Source of the DNA: JBMNEH01 sp050948665
GTDB taxonomy: Bacteria > Bacillota > Clostridia > Christensenellales > UMGS416
Direction: 5' to 3'
DNA length: 64,000 bases
Assembly (NCBI GenBank): GCA_050948665.1
Contig: JBMNEH010000001.1
Coordinates: forward strand, 620,001 to 684,000
In this document: positions 1-7,755 of the stretch, piece after piece
Layout of the letters: every line of letters begins with the position of its first letter
How positions within the stretch are numbered: the stretch's first letter is position 1
Position numbers and translations under genes: made by a program
Notes under the pieces: generated by a model
Told to the model about the DNA's origin: nothing
The model's database searches: none
The model's input: only the letters and a program-made list of their open reading frames with translations

Positions 1-35
1 AGAGAAATTTGCTATTTTCTATGAACGAACTGTAA

Positions 36-86
36 AATATGGACGATTCTATCCATATTGACCAATCGAAATTGTCGTGCTATAAT
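36..86 (+). promoter_or_regulatory. Sigma-A promoter with overlapping inverted repeat, sugar importer operon
   Basis: A -35 box TTGACC (58-63), a 17-bp spacer and a -10 box TATAAT (81-86) form a near-consensus promoter for the importer genes that start at 187. An 8-bp inverted repeat, AATATGGA (36-43) and TCCATATT (52-59), overlaps the -35 box and is a likely operator or activator site. The rest of the leader (87-173) shows nothing I recognise. The presence of this promoter suggests the gene at 187 is the first of its operon. Confidence 0.7.
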
Positions 87-186
87 CCAATTATTCCGGT
101 ACGGGTACATCTCCGGCTGCCTGTTTTGTGGGGCAGAGGGGTAGGTTCCCTGCTTAAAAGGATATTAATAAGAAGGAGGTTAGGCA

Positions 187-1239
187 ATGAACTTGACCCA
201 GTCGGAGCCGGTAGCAACCTATAGAGCGCCGGTGTTTCGGAAGAAAAGCAAGTGGGTGATCTTCAAACAGAACTTCGCGCTTCTGGCGATGTGTGTTCCG
301 GCGATCGCGTTTTTCTTCCTGTTCAGTTACGTTCCCATGCCCGGTATCTATCTTGCGTTCGTAAACTTCCAGTACAACCTGGGCATCCTGGGCATCTGGA
401 AGAGCCCGTTCGTCGGATTTGAGAATTTCCGCGTACTGACAATCGGCGGATGGAGCAGCCCCATGTTCGCTTTGACGCGGAACACGGTGCTCTATAACAT
501 CGCTTTCATCATTGTGGGACATGTGACGCAGATCGCTGTCGCCATCATGCTGAATGAGATCACTGCCCGATGGTACAGGAGAGTAACGCAATCCATGCTG
601 CTGCTGCCCCACTTTATTTCCATCGTTGTAGTGGGTCTTTTTGCGTTCAACCTTTTGAACTACGACAGCGGTGTTATCGCCGGCGCGATGAGGAATAACC
701 TGGTTCAGAAGTATGTGGCGGAGGGAATGGACACCAACGCCGCCCTGGCGCTGGCCAAGAACGACCCCAGTATCCCGAAGTTCTATCAGACGCCGATCTA
801 CTGGCCTTTCATTCTGGTTGTCGCGAATACCTGGAAGGGCGTAGGTTACGGTTCCATCGTGTACTTTGCCTCTCTGATGGGCATCAGCACGGAGATCATG
901 GAAGCGGCTTCCATTGACGGCGCGAACGCCTGGCAGCGTATCCGCTATATTATGCTCCCCCTGCTGAAGAACACCATGATCATGCTGATCCTCTTCGGAA
1001 TCGGCGGTATCGTCAGAGGCAACTTCGGTTTATTCTACAATATGGTCGGCGCCAAAAACACGACACTGCGGCCCATTACGGATATTATTGAGACATTCCA
1101 GTGGCGCATGCTGACCGTACAATTCAACTTTTCCCTGGGTTCCGCGATTTCCCTGTATCAGTCCGTATTTGGCTTGGTTCTGGTGCTGACCTCCAACGGT
1201 ATCGTCCGAAAGGTCAACCCCGAATCGGCATTGTTCTAG
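187..1239 (+). CDS. ABC sugar transporter permease, LplB type (CUT1)
   Basis: This is an inner-membrane permease of a CUT1-family ABC importer, close to the LplB/YteP group that handles complex oligosaccharides such as pectin or alginate fragments. The 350-residue protein starts with a basic cytosolic stretch and then has about six hydrophobic segments. The cytoplasmic EAA loop that docks on the ATPase is visible as EAASIDGANAW near residues 238-248. The ATG at 187 has an AAGGAGGT ribosome binding site at 174-181. It is followed 19 bases later by a second permease and then a binding protein, the usual LplB-YtcP-LplA order. No ATPase gene is nearby, so a shared MsmX-like ATPase is likely. The substrate is not evident from sequence. 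Confidence 0.9.
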   Translation: MNLTQSEPVATYRAPVFRKKSKWVIFKQNFALLAMCVPAIAFFFLFSYVPMPGIYLAFVNFQYNLGILGIWKSPFVGFENFRVLTIGGWSSPMFALTRNTVLYNIAFIIVGHVTQIAVAIMLNEITARWYRRVTQSMLLLPHFISIVVVGLFAFNLLNYDSGVIAGAMRNNLVQKYVAEGMDTNAALALAKNDPSIPKFYQTPIYWPFILVVANTWKGVGYGSIVYFASLMGISTEIMEAASIDGANAWQRIRYIMLPLLKNTMIMLILFGIGGIVRGNFGLFYNMVGAKNTTLRPITDIIETFQWRMLTVQFNFSLGSAISLYQSVFGLVLVLTSNGIVRKVNPESALF

Positions 1240-1258
1240 AAAGGCAGAGGTGATTGAA

Positions 1259-2197
1259 ATGACAGCAACGAATCCTTCCGCCTCCAAAAAGGTGGTCCTC
1301 AGCAAGTATCACGTGAAACCCGACGTATCGCAGATCGTGATCCGCGTTATCAGCTTTGTATTCATCGGCGTACTGGCGGTTGCCTGTGTTCTTCCCTTCT
1401 GGCTGGTTATCAGCGCTTCTTTCACCGCCGAGGATGAGATCCTGCGGATGGGCTTCTCCTTTTGGCCTTCTCAGTGGGACTTTGAAGCATACTCTCTGCT
1501 GCTCCGTCACCCTGAGCAGGTGTTAAGCTCCTACGCGGTGACCATCGCTTTGACGGTACTGGGCACTTTCCTTGGCGTGTGGATGTCCTCTATGACAGGG
1601 TATGTGCTCCAGCGCCCCGACTTCGCGTACCGCAACGGCATTATGTTCTATATCTACTTTACCACCCTGTTCGGCGGCGGACTGATCCCCTGGTATGTGC
1701 TGATCGTCATGGTGCTGCAGTGGAAGGACAACTACCTTGCGATACTGCTGCCGGGCGTCGCAAGTTCCTGGAACATACTGCTGTTCAGGAACTTTACCAA
1801 GGCAATTCCTCATGAGGTCACAGAGTCCGCCCTGATCGACGGCGCTACCGACTTCAAGATTTATTTGAGGATCATCTTGCCAATGTCGGCCCCTGCCTTG
1901 GCGACGGTCGGCTTGTTCATCGCCCTGGGCTATTGGAACGAGTGGTACAGCTCCATGCTGTTCCTCTCCGCGAACACCAAGAACAAGCCTCTGCAGCTGT
2001 TCCTGTATAACACGATCAATATGGCGGAGTCCATTAAAAACACCGCAGCCGCCGACAACGTAACGATCCAGGACGTGCCGACCAACGCCATGAAAATGGC
2101 GACCGCCGTTCTGACCACCGGCCCCATCATCTTCGTATATCCGGCAGTGCAGAAGTACTTCATTTCCGGTATCACGATCGGCGCCGTAAAGGGTTGA
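1259..2197 (+). CDS. ABC sugar transporter permease, YtcP/LplC type (CUT1)
   Basis: This is the second permease of the importer and pairs with the product of the gene before it to form the membrane channel. About six transmembrane segments are visible, and the EAA-type loop appears as ESALIDGATDF, followed by a conserved proline in RIILPMS. I chose the ATG at 1259 because the AGAGG at 1246-1250 lies eight bases before it. An in-frame GTG at 1250 would sit inside that ribosome binding site. The protein ends with the GITIGAVKG tail typical of YtcP/LplC proteins. Length (312 residues) is usual for the family. Confidence 0.9.
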   Translation: MTATNPSASKKVVLSKYHVKPDVSQIVIRVISFVFIGVLAVACVLPFWLVISASFTAEDEILRMGFSFWPSQWDFEAYSLLLRHPEQVLSSYAVTIALTVLGTFLGVWMSSMTGYVLQRPDFAYRNGIMFYIYFTTLFGGGLIPWYVLIVMVLQWKDNYLAILLPGVASSWNILLFRNFTKAIPHEVTESALIDGATDFKIYLRIILPMSAPALATVGLFIALGYWNEWYSSMLFLSANTKNKPLQLFLYNTINMAESIKNTAAADNVTIQDVPTNAMKMATAVLTTGPIIFVYPAVQKYFISGITIGAVKG

Positions 2198-2269
2198 TCG
2201 TTCATCGGAACTTACTTCAGTCAATCCCGGCAACGGTTTGACATATTATTCTCAATAGGAGGAACAAGA

Positions 2270-3895
2270 ATGCTTAAGAAAATCCTGATTGCTTTACTGG
2301 CAGTCGCGATGTGCTTGGCGCTGGTAGCCTGTACGACGACGACCCCCGTCGAAGAGCCCGTAGATGACGCTGTTGAGGCGCCCGTGGAAGATGGGACTGA
2401 GGACGTCGTTGAAGAGGAACCGGTTGAGGAAGAGCCCGTCGAAGAGCCGGAAGCAGCAATCGACACCTCAGAGTTCGTTGTGATCGACCACGTTGTGCTG
2501 GGCGATCCCGACGCGAACGACAACTGGCGTGTTGTGCAGGATGAGGCCAACAAGTATCTGGAGTCCAAGATCAACGCCCATCATGAACTGAACTGGACCG
2601 GCTGGACCGATTACAAGTCCAAGTACGACATGATGGTGGCGTCCGGCGAGGAGCTTGACCTGGTCGACTGCGCATCCACCTGGTTGGATCTGTGGCCTCA
2701 CGCCTCTAAGGGCGCGTGGTACATCCTGGATGATCTGCTGCCCGTGTACGCGCCCCTGACCTGGGCGGAAATTTCCCCCGACGTTTGGGACTGCGCCAAG
2801 TACAAGGGGCAGATCGTCTGCATCCCCGAAGACTGCTATCCTCAGGCTGTCAACCACGGCTTATTCTACCGTGGCGACTGGGCCAAGGAAGCCGGCGTCT
2901 ACGACATCAGAAGTTATGCTGACCTGGAAGTTTACCTCCAGTGGATCGTAGACAACAAGGCGGCTGACGGCGTCGTACCCTACGATACCTCCGACGCCGG
3001 CGGTCTGTTCAGCGGCTACATTTATACCGAGACCGAGTACATCCTTACCCAGGCCGCCGGTCTGATGGCCGAGTCCTGGGAGAATTACTGGAAGCTGGTC
3101 GATGTGAACCAGAGCGAAGCCGCGAAGGAGTACTACGCGCTGGCCAAGTCCTGGTATGAGAAGAGCTTCTGGCGCACTGACGCTCTGAACTACACCGGCT
3201 CCTCCCGTGACCAGATGAGGGCCGGCCTGGGCGGCCTCGACCAGCATCACGTCGAGACCTACACCGGCCTGGTTGTGGATATGGAAGAGAAGATCCCCGG
3301 ATCCGATCTTAAGATGTTCCAGTGGTGGATGGGCAAGACCAACAACGGTGTTGGCGAACCCGTGACCCACGGCGCACAGACCATTTCCGTCAACTCCAAG
3401 AACCCCGAGCGCGCCCTGATGGTGTACGAGATGCTCCGCCAGGATGAGACCTTCTTCCACTACATCCATTACGGGATCGAAGGCTGGCAGTATGTGATCA
3501 ACGAGGACGGCCTGCGCGCAGAGCCCGAAGGCTATGACTCCGCCGTTGACGGATACTGGTCCAACTTCTGGTGCGGGCGTCCCGGCAAGTTCCTGATCCC
3601 CCATGTGAAGGACTGGCCCAACAAGACCGCCTACACCGCGGAAGCGCTGTCCCACCTGAAGCTGTACCCCTACGGCTCCTTCATCTTCGACAAGGCTCCC
3701 ATCTCTGCCGAAGTTGACGCCGTGAACGCCGTGAACACCGCTCATCGTCCGGCCCTGTATCTGGGCATGGCCGGTGATCCGGAAGTCGCTCTGGCAGCCT
3801 ACATCGCCGAGCGCGATGCCGCTGGTTTCCAGGTACTGTTTGACGAGTGCCAGCGCCAGATGGACGAGTATCACGACTACATGGAGGGCAACTGA
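2270..3895 (+). CDS. Extracellular sugar-binding lipoprotein, LplA-like (CUT1)
   Basis: This is the substrate-binding protein of the importer, anchored to the outer face of the membrane. The signal peptide ends in a lipobox (ALVAC, Cys21). Residues 22-66 form a highly acidic linker with repeated Glu-Glu-Pro-Val units that would hold the binding domain away from the membrane. The remaining ~475 residues resemble family-1 solute-binding proteins of the LplA/YtcQ group, which are longer than MalE. AGGAGG lies just before the ATG. A strong terminator follows at 3933, so the operon ends here. The sugar bound cannot be deduced from sequence. Confidence 0.88.
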   Translation: MLKKILIALLAVAMCLALVACTTTTPVEEPVDDAVEAPVEDGTEDVVEEEPVEEEPVEEPEAAIDTSEFVVIDHVVLGDPDANDNWRVVQDEANKYLESKINAHHELNWTGWTDYKSKYDMMVASGEELDLVDCASTWLDLWPHASKGAWYILDDLLPVYAPLTWAEISPDVWDCAKYKGQIVCIPEDCYPQAVNHGLFYRGDWAKEAGVYDIRSYADLEVYLQWIVDNKAADGVVPYDTSDAGGLFSGYIYTETEYILTQAAGLMAESWENYWKLVDVNQSEAAKEYYALAKSWYEKSFWRTDALNYTGSSRDQMRAGLGGLDQHHVETYTGLVVDMEEKIPGSDLKMFQWWMGKTNNGVGEPVTHGAQTISVNSKNPERALMVYEMLRQDETFFHYIHYGIEGWQYVINEDGLRAEPEGYDSAVDGYWSNFWCGRPGKFLIPHVKDWPNKTAYTAEALSHLKLYPYGSFIFDKAPISAEVDAVNAVNTAHRPALYLGMAGDPEVALAAYIAERDAAGFQVLFDECQRQMDEYHDYMEGN

Positions 3896-3932
3896 TCTTA
3901 AGGATTAGAAGCTGACCGATAGGTAACAGGAT

Positions 3933-3963
3933 CCCGGGGAGAGAGATCTCCCCGGGGTTTTTT
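3933..3963 (+). terminator. Rho-independent terminator after the sugar importer
   Basis: A 10-bp GC-rich stem (CCCGGGGAGA with TCTCCCCGGG) and a four-base loop are followed by a run of T at 3958-3963. It closes the operon 38 bases after the binding-protein stop codon. Confidence 0.92.
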
Positions 3964-4014
3964 ACGCGCAGGGTGTTTGCCGACTTTACCCGCGGCAACC
4001 CTTTTGGCCAAGGT

Positions 4015-4050
4015 AAAGAAAAACGCTGAAAACTTTTGTTTTCAGCGTTT
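4015..4050 (-). terminator. Rho-independent terminator of tRNA-Pro
   Basis: A perfect 13-bp stem (AAACGCTGAAAAC at 4021-4033 and its complement at 4038-4050) has a TTTT loop. Read on the minus strand it is followed by TTTTTCTTT. It lies directly downstream of the tRNA gene and so terminates that transcript. Confidence 0.92.
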
Positions 4051-4052
4051 AG

Positions 4053-4129
4053 TGGTCTGGGTGAGAAGATTTGAACTTCCGGCCTCTTGAACCCCATTCA
4101 AGCACGCTACCAAGCTGCGCCACACCCAG
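4053..4129 (-). tRNA. tRNA-Pro (anticodon GGG)
   Basis: Read on the minus strand this 77-base gene folds as a tRNA. The acceptor stem CTGGGTG pairs with CACCCAG, the discriminator is A and the 3' CCA is encoded. The D arm is TGGCGCAGCTTGGTAGCG. The anticodon stem CTTGA/TCAAG encloses the loop ATGGGGT, giving anticodon GGG, which decodes proline CCC and CCU. The T arm is GGAAG-TTCAAAT-CTTCT. It has its own promoter and terminator and is not part of a tRNA cluster. Confidence 0.96.
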
Positions 4130-4154
4130 AGGCGAACCTTACGGCCACTCCGGC

Positions 4155-4183
4155 ATTATATATGGAAAGAAGAGAAATGTCAA
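4155..4183 (-). promoter_or_regulatory. Promoter of tRNA-Pro
   Basis: On the minus strand TTGACA (4183-4178), a 17-bp spacer and TATAAT (4160-4155) make a consensus sigma-A promoter, about 26 bases before the tRNA 5' end. Confidence 0.88.
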
Positions 4184-4313
4184 TAGCAAATCGCGGGAGG
4201 AGTCAGAGAAATTTAAAGGGCTGGACACGGGAAAAGGGATAAACACGCGGCGGGATCACGGCAACTTCCCCGCGAACCCGCCGCATCGCGGCAGCAACAA
4301 GAAGGTTTTCCTG

Positions 4314-5375
4314 TCAGGAAAGAACGATCTCCCGCCCGGCGGCGGAGGAATCATACAGAGCCTGCATGATGCGGGAGGTCACCAGGGCATTGTCGATACA
4401 GGAGGTGATTTTCCCGCCGTTGCGCACATTCTCAATGAAAGCGTCGATCTCGGTCTGGTACATGGGATCTTCGGCATCGGGCGGGGTCTCGGATACCATC
4501 TTCCCCTCCCGTATGGTGTAGAAGGTAAAATTGCCGCCGTACTGCAGGCGGATGCCGGCCTTGTCACCCAGAAAATCGATGAAGGTGTCATGAACGAATA
4601 TATTCTGCGCCCAAGCCCCGTTGAGGGAATAGGTGGGACCTTCCGTACGGATAAAGCCGGTGACGGAGTCCTCCACATCATAGGTGCCGTTATAATCCGG
4701 CGGACCAGCCCACATGGATTCGTAGGCATAGCTGGGCATGTCCACACCCAGTACGCTGAAGGTCTTGCCGGAGACGGTCAGGGGCTTGGGGTCGCCCACG
4801 ATATACTGCACAAGGTCAATATAATGAACACCCCAGTCGATCAGGGCGCCGCCGCCGGCGATGGCCTTGGTGGTGAAGGGGCCGCCCAGGCCGGGAATGG
4901 AGCGGGGCGCCCGGAAGGAAATATACACATGATAGATGTTGCCCAGCGCTCCCTCCTCCACCAGTTTGCGGATCTCGTTTACCTTTTTATTAAAACGGTT
5001 GACCACGCCGATGTTTAATATCCTGCCGGTTTCCTGCTGCGCGCGATACATTTCCAAAGCCTCGGAATAGGTGCGGGCGGCGGGTTTTTCACAGAGGACA
5101 TCCTTCCCGGCATGGAGAGCGTCGATCGTGATGGTTTTATGGGCGGCGTTGGGCGTGCATACGGATACCGCCCGTACCTCGGGGTCGTTCAGCACGGCAC
5201 GATAGTCCTCCATGGCGATGCCGACACCGTATTGAGATACGGCATCCTCCGCCCTCCGGGGAATAATGTCACAGAAATACTTGATCGTAACGCCGGGATT
5301 GTTGATATAGGCGGGGATATGCGCGGCATTCGCGATTTTCCCGCAGCCGATGACACCTACGACGATTTGGTTCAT
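4314..5375 (-). CDS. Gfo/Idh/MocA family NAD(P)-dependent oxidoreductase
   Basis: This is a cytosolic dehydrogenase that probably oxidises or reduces a sugar, inositol or sugar-acid derivative with NAD(P). The N-terminal Rossmann fold shows VGVIGCGKIA (residues 5-14), a GxGxxA-type dinucleotide-binding loop. The family's active-site lysine motif is seen in LCEKPAARTYSEA. The C-terminal half carries the alpha/beta substrate domain with GGGALIDWGVHYIDL, the usual Asp/His catalytic region. I chose the start at 5375 because AGGAGG sits six bases upstream. An upstream in-frame extension to 5444 lacks such a site and overlaps the promoter. The substrate cannot be told from sequence. It lies next to the sugar importer but on the opposite strand. 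Confidence 0.9.
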   Translation of the reverse strand: MNQIVVGVIGCGKIANAAHIPAYINNPGVTIKYFCDIIPRRAEDAVSQYGVGIAMEDYRAVLNDPEVRAVSVCTPNAAHKTITIDALHAGKDVLCEKPAARTYSEALEMYRAQQETGRILNIGVVNRFNKKVNEIRKLVEEGALGNIYHVYISFRAPRSIPGLGGPFTTKAIAGGGALIDWGVHYIDLVQYIVGDPKPLTVSGKTFSVLGVDMPSYAYESMWAGPPDYNGTYDVEDSVTGFIRTEGPTYSLNGAWAQNIFVHDTFIDFLGDKAGIRLQYGGNFTFYTIREGKMVSETPPDAEDPMYQTEIDAFIENVRNGGKITSCIDNALVTSRIMQALYDSSAAGREIVLS

Positions 5376-5415
5376 GGTTCCTCCTAATCGTTTTTCATTG
5401 GTTGATACCGGGACG

Positions 5416-5444
5416 ATTGTAGCATAACGGCAAGAAAGAATCAA
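5416..5444 (-). promoter_or_regulatory. Promoter of the Gfo/Idh/MocA gene
   Basis: On the minus strand TTGATT (5444-5439), a 17-bp spacer and TACAAT (5421-5416) lie 40 bases before the start codon. It is back to back with the promoter of the MarR operon. Confidence 0.75.
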
Positions 5445-5454
5445 CCAAAGAGAG

Positions 5455-5513
5455 TTGACATCCGCGGGAAATATGATATATTCTTAGAGTCCTAACAATT
5501 AGGGCACTAACAA
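5455..5513 (+). promoter_or_regulatory. MarR operon promoter with tandem operator
   Basis: TTGACA (5455-5460), a 16-bp spacer and TATATT (5477-5482) form the promoter. Directly after the -10 box come two tandem copies of the 15-base unit TTAGnnnnCTAACAA (5484-5498 and 5499-5513). Each copy holds a TTAG-N4-CTAA dyad. This position, overlapping the start of transcription and just before a MarR gene, is what an autorepressor site would look like. Confidence 0.78.
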
Positions 5514-5528
5514 TAGAAAGGAATCGTC

Positions 5529-6035
5529 ATGGGAGCTTTGGAGCCGAAGGATGTCACATCGGTAAGTCTGAAGATGATGCGGATATCGCAAATGCACCGA
5601 ATGATCACAAGAAGCGCATTTCAATACTTCGGACTGACACCGGGGCAGCCGCCGATACTGCACTACCTGTCGAACCATGATGGCTGCATTCAACGAGAGC
5701 TGGCGGAGCATAACCACCACCGGGCAGCCAGCATATCCACGGTGATCGATTCCATGGAGCGTACCGGGCTGGTAGAGAGACGGAAGGACGAAAAAGACAG
5801 AAGGGTTTTCCGGGTATTCCTTACGGAAAAGGGGAAAAGGATCCATACGTCCATCAAAAAGGTGTTCAACACCATGGATACCGCTATGACCGGGGACATG
5901 ACACCGGAGGAAAGGGAGAGGCTGCTGTCTTTTCTGGACCGGGTCATCGGGCAGATGACCAAATTAAAAGAAGAAAATCAAATTTTAAACAGAGGAAAGG
6001 AACTGTCGGATGAAGAAACTGACACCCTACATTAA
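5529..6035 (+). CDS. MarR family transcriptional regulator
   Basis: This is a winged-helix DNA-binding regulator, most likely the repressor of the two exporter genes that follow. The 168-residue protein has the MarR layout: an N-terminal dimerisation helix, a recognition region around ELAEHNHHRAASISTVIDSMERTGLVERRKDEKDRR (helix-turn-helix plus wing) and C-terminal helices. The wing signature, an Arg-Arg followed by Lys-Asp-Glu-Lys-Asp-Arg-Arg, is clear. The gene overlaps the first exporter gene by 26 bases. A tandem dyad sits at the promoter, which supports autoregulation. The inducer is unknown; drugs, bile acids or other amphipathic compounds are typical for such cassettes. Confidence 0.92.
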   Translation: MGALEPKDVTSVSLKMMRISQMHRMITRSAFQYFGLTPGQPPILHYLSNHDGCIQRELAEHNHHRAASISTVIDSMERTGLVERRKDEKDRRVFRVFLTEKGKRIHTSIKKVFNTMDTAMTGDMTPEERERLLSFLDRVIGQMTKLKEENQILNRGKELSDEETDTLH

Positions 6036-7755
6036 GGGGTGGAATCTCTTTTTTACCCTGCTGGCGCCGTTGCTGATGCTGGTGGAGGTATTTATGGACC
6101 TGCTCCAACCTACCTATATGGCGAATATCATCGATGTGGGGATCCCCGCAGGGCTGGAGGCCGGGAGCGTGGCTCCCATACTGGCCATCGGCCTGAAAAT
6201 GCTGGCTGTAGCCTTGATCGGAGCGCTGGGAGGCGCCGGATGTTCGATCTTTGCCGCCATTGCCTCGGGCAACTTTGCGGCAGCGCTGCGACAGGGGGCA
6301 TTTGCCAAAATACAGACTTTCTCCTTCCGGGAGATCGATACGTTCCGCACCTCTTCCCTGGTCACCCGGCTGACCAATGATGTGACGCAGGTGCAGAACG
6401 CCTACCAGATGATATTGAAAATGGCGATCCGCGCCCCCTTTTCATGCATCGGCGGGATCATTATGGCGGTAACCATCAGCCCCCGCCTGTCCGTTATTTT
6501 TTTGGTGAGCATGCCCATCATCATCGCCATCGCGATACTGGTGCTGTCCAAGGCATCTCCCATGTTCGGGAGGATGCAGCAGAAAATCGACCGCGTGAAT
6601 ACCGTCATGCGGGAGAATTTGCTGGGTGTGCGGGTGGTGAAGGCTTTCGTCAGCCAGGACGCCGAATCCGCACGGTTCGACATCGCGAATAAAGACCTGA
6701 AAAACTGGTCCTCCAAAGCTATGAAAATCGTTTTCACCGCATTCCCTGTGCTGATATTTATCGTCAATGTTTCCACGGTGGCGGTGCTTTGGTTCGGCGC
6801 GCAGATGGTCGGACAGGGGATGCTGATGACAGGAGAAATTATGGCTTTCATCAATTACCTGACACAGATACTCATGTCCATTATGATGGTGGCGATGATT
6901 TTCAACCACGCCGCCCGCGCCAAGGCTTCCGCGGACCGTTTGGCGGAGATACTCACTACCGACAGCTCCATACAGGACCCGTCAGATCCTGTGTACACCG
7001 ACGCTTACGGCGTGGAGTTCCGGGATGTAACCTTCTCCTACAGTGACAGCGCCCCCGAGCCGGTGCTCAAGCACATATCCTTCACGGCGGAGCCGGGGCA
7101 GACCATAGGCATTATCGGAGGTACCGGTTCCGGGAAAACCTCGCTTGTCAGTCTGATACCCCGGCTGTATGACGCCACCGAGGGTGAAGTATTGATAGGC
7201 GGGGTGAATGTGAAAAACCAGACCATGGAGGAGCTCAGGAAAAAAGTAGGCATGGTCATGCAGGAAAGCCTGTTGTTTTACGGGACCGTGGAAGAAAACC
7301 TTCGCTGGGGAGACATAAACGCATCCGCCGAGACCATAGAATCCGCCGCCGCGGACGCGCAGGCGGACGAGTTCCTGTCCAAGCTTCCGGAGGGGATGGA
7401 TACCATCGTGGAGCAGCGGGGAAAGAATTTCTCCGGCGGACAGAAGCAGCGGCTCAGCCTGGCGCGTACCTTTATCAAGCAGCCGGATATTCTGATCCTG
7501 GACGATTCTACCAGCGCGGTAGACCTGTCCACCGAGGCAAGGATACAGGCGGCATTAAAGAAAAAGACGGATATGATCACCTTTATTATCGCCCAGCGCA
7601 TTTCCGCCATTGCCGATGCCGATAAGATCCTTGTGATGGACGAGGGTCGGATCACGGACCAGGGTACTCACGCGGAACTGTTGAAACGCAGCGAGATCTA
7701 CCGCTCGATCGCGGTTTCCCAACTGGGAGAGGAGGTATTGCACCATGCAGGATAA
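6010..7755 (+). CDS. Heterodimeric ABC exporter, degenerate-site subunit
   Basis: This is a half-transporter with an N-terminal six-helix ABC exporter domain (about residues 15-300) and a C-terminal ATPase domain. Walker A is GGTGSGKTS, the signature is FSGGQKQRL and Walker B is ILILDDSTSAVD. The catalytic Glu after Walker B is Asp, and the H-loop reads IIAQR where His is usual. These changes mark the subunit that contributes the non-hydrolysing site of a heterodimer, as in Thermotoga TM287. The partner is encoded next and overlaps by 11 bases. The product would export lipophilic drugs, lipids or peptides. The MarR gene before it suggests substrate-induced expression. Confidence 0.93.
   Translation: MKKLTPYIKGWNLFFTLLAPLLMLVEVFMDLLQPTYMANIIDVGIPAGLEAGSVAPILAIGLKMLAVALIGALGGAGCSIFAAIASGNFAAALRQGAFAKIQTFSFREIDTFRTSSLVTRLTNDVTQVQNAYQMILKMAIRAPFSCIGGIIMAVTISPRLSVIFLVSMPIIIAIAILVLSKASPMFGRMQQKIDRVNTVMRENLLGVRVVKAFVSQDAESARFDIANKDLKNWSSKAMKIVFTAFPVLIFIVNVSTVAVLWFGAQMVGQGMLMTGEIMAFINYLTQILMSIMMVAMIFNHAARAKASADRLAEILTTDSSIQDPSDPVYTDAYGVEFRDVTFSYSDSAPEPVLKHISFTAEPGQTIGIIGGTGSGKTSLVSLIPRLYDATEGEVLIGGVNVKNQTMEELRKKVGMVMQESLLFYGTVEENLRWGDINASAETIESAAADAQADEFLSKLPEGMDTIVEQRGKNFSGGQKQRLSLARTFIKQPDILILDDSTSAVDLSTEARIQAALKKKTDMITFIIAQRISAIADADKILVMDEGRITDQGTHAELLKRSEIYRSIAVSQLGEEVLHHAG

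Noticed and set aside
2341..2460. Repeated Glu-Glu-Pro-Val codons in the binding protein as a DNA repeat element
   Set aside because: The repetition is explained by the acidic linker after the lipobox, common in clostridial lipoproteins.
4071..5018. Plus-strand open frame over the tRNA and the Gfo/Idh/MocA gene
   Set aside because: It crosses the tRNA-Pro gene and mirrors the dehydrogenase in another frame.
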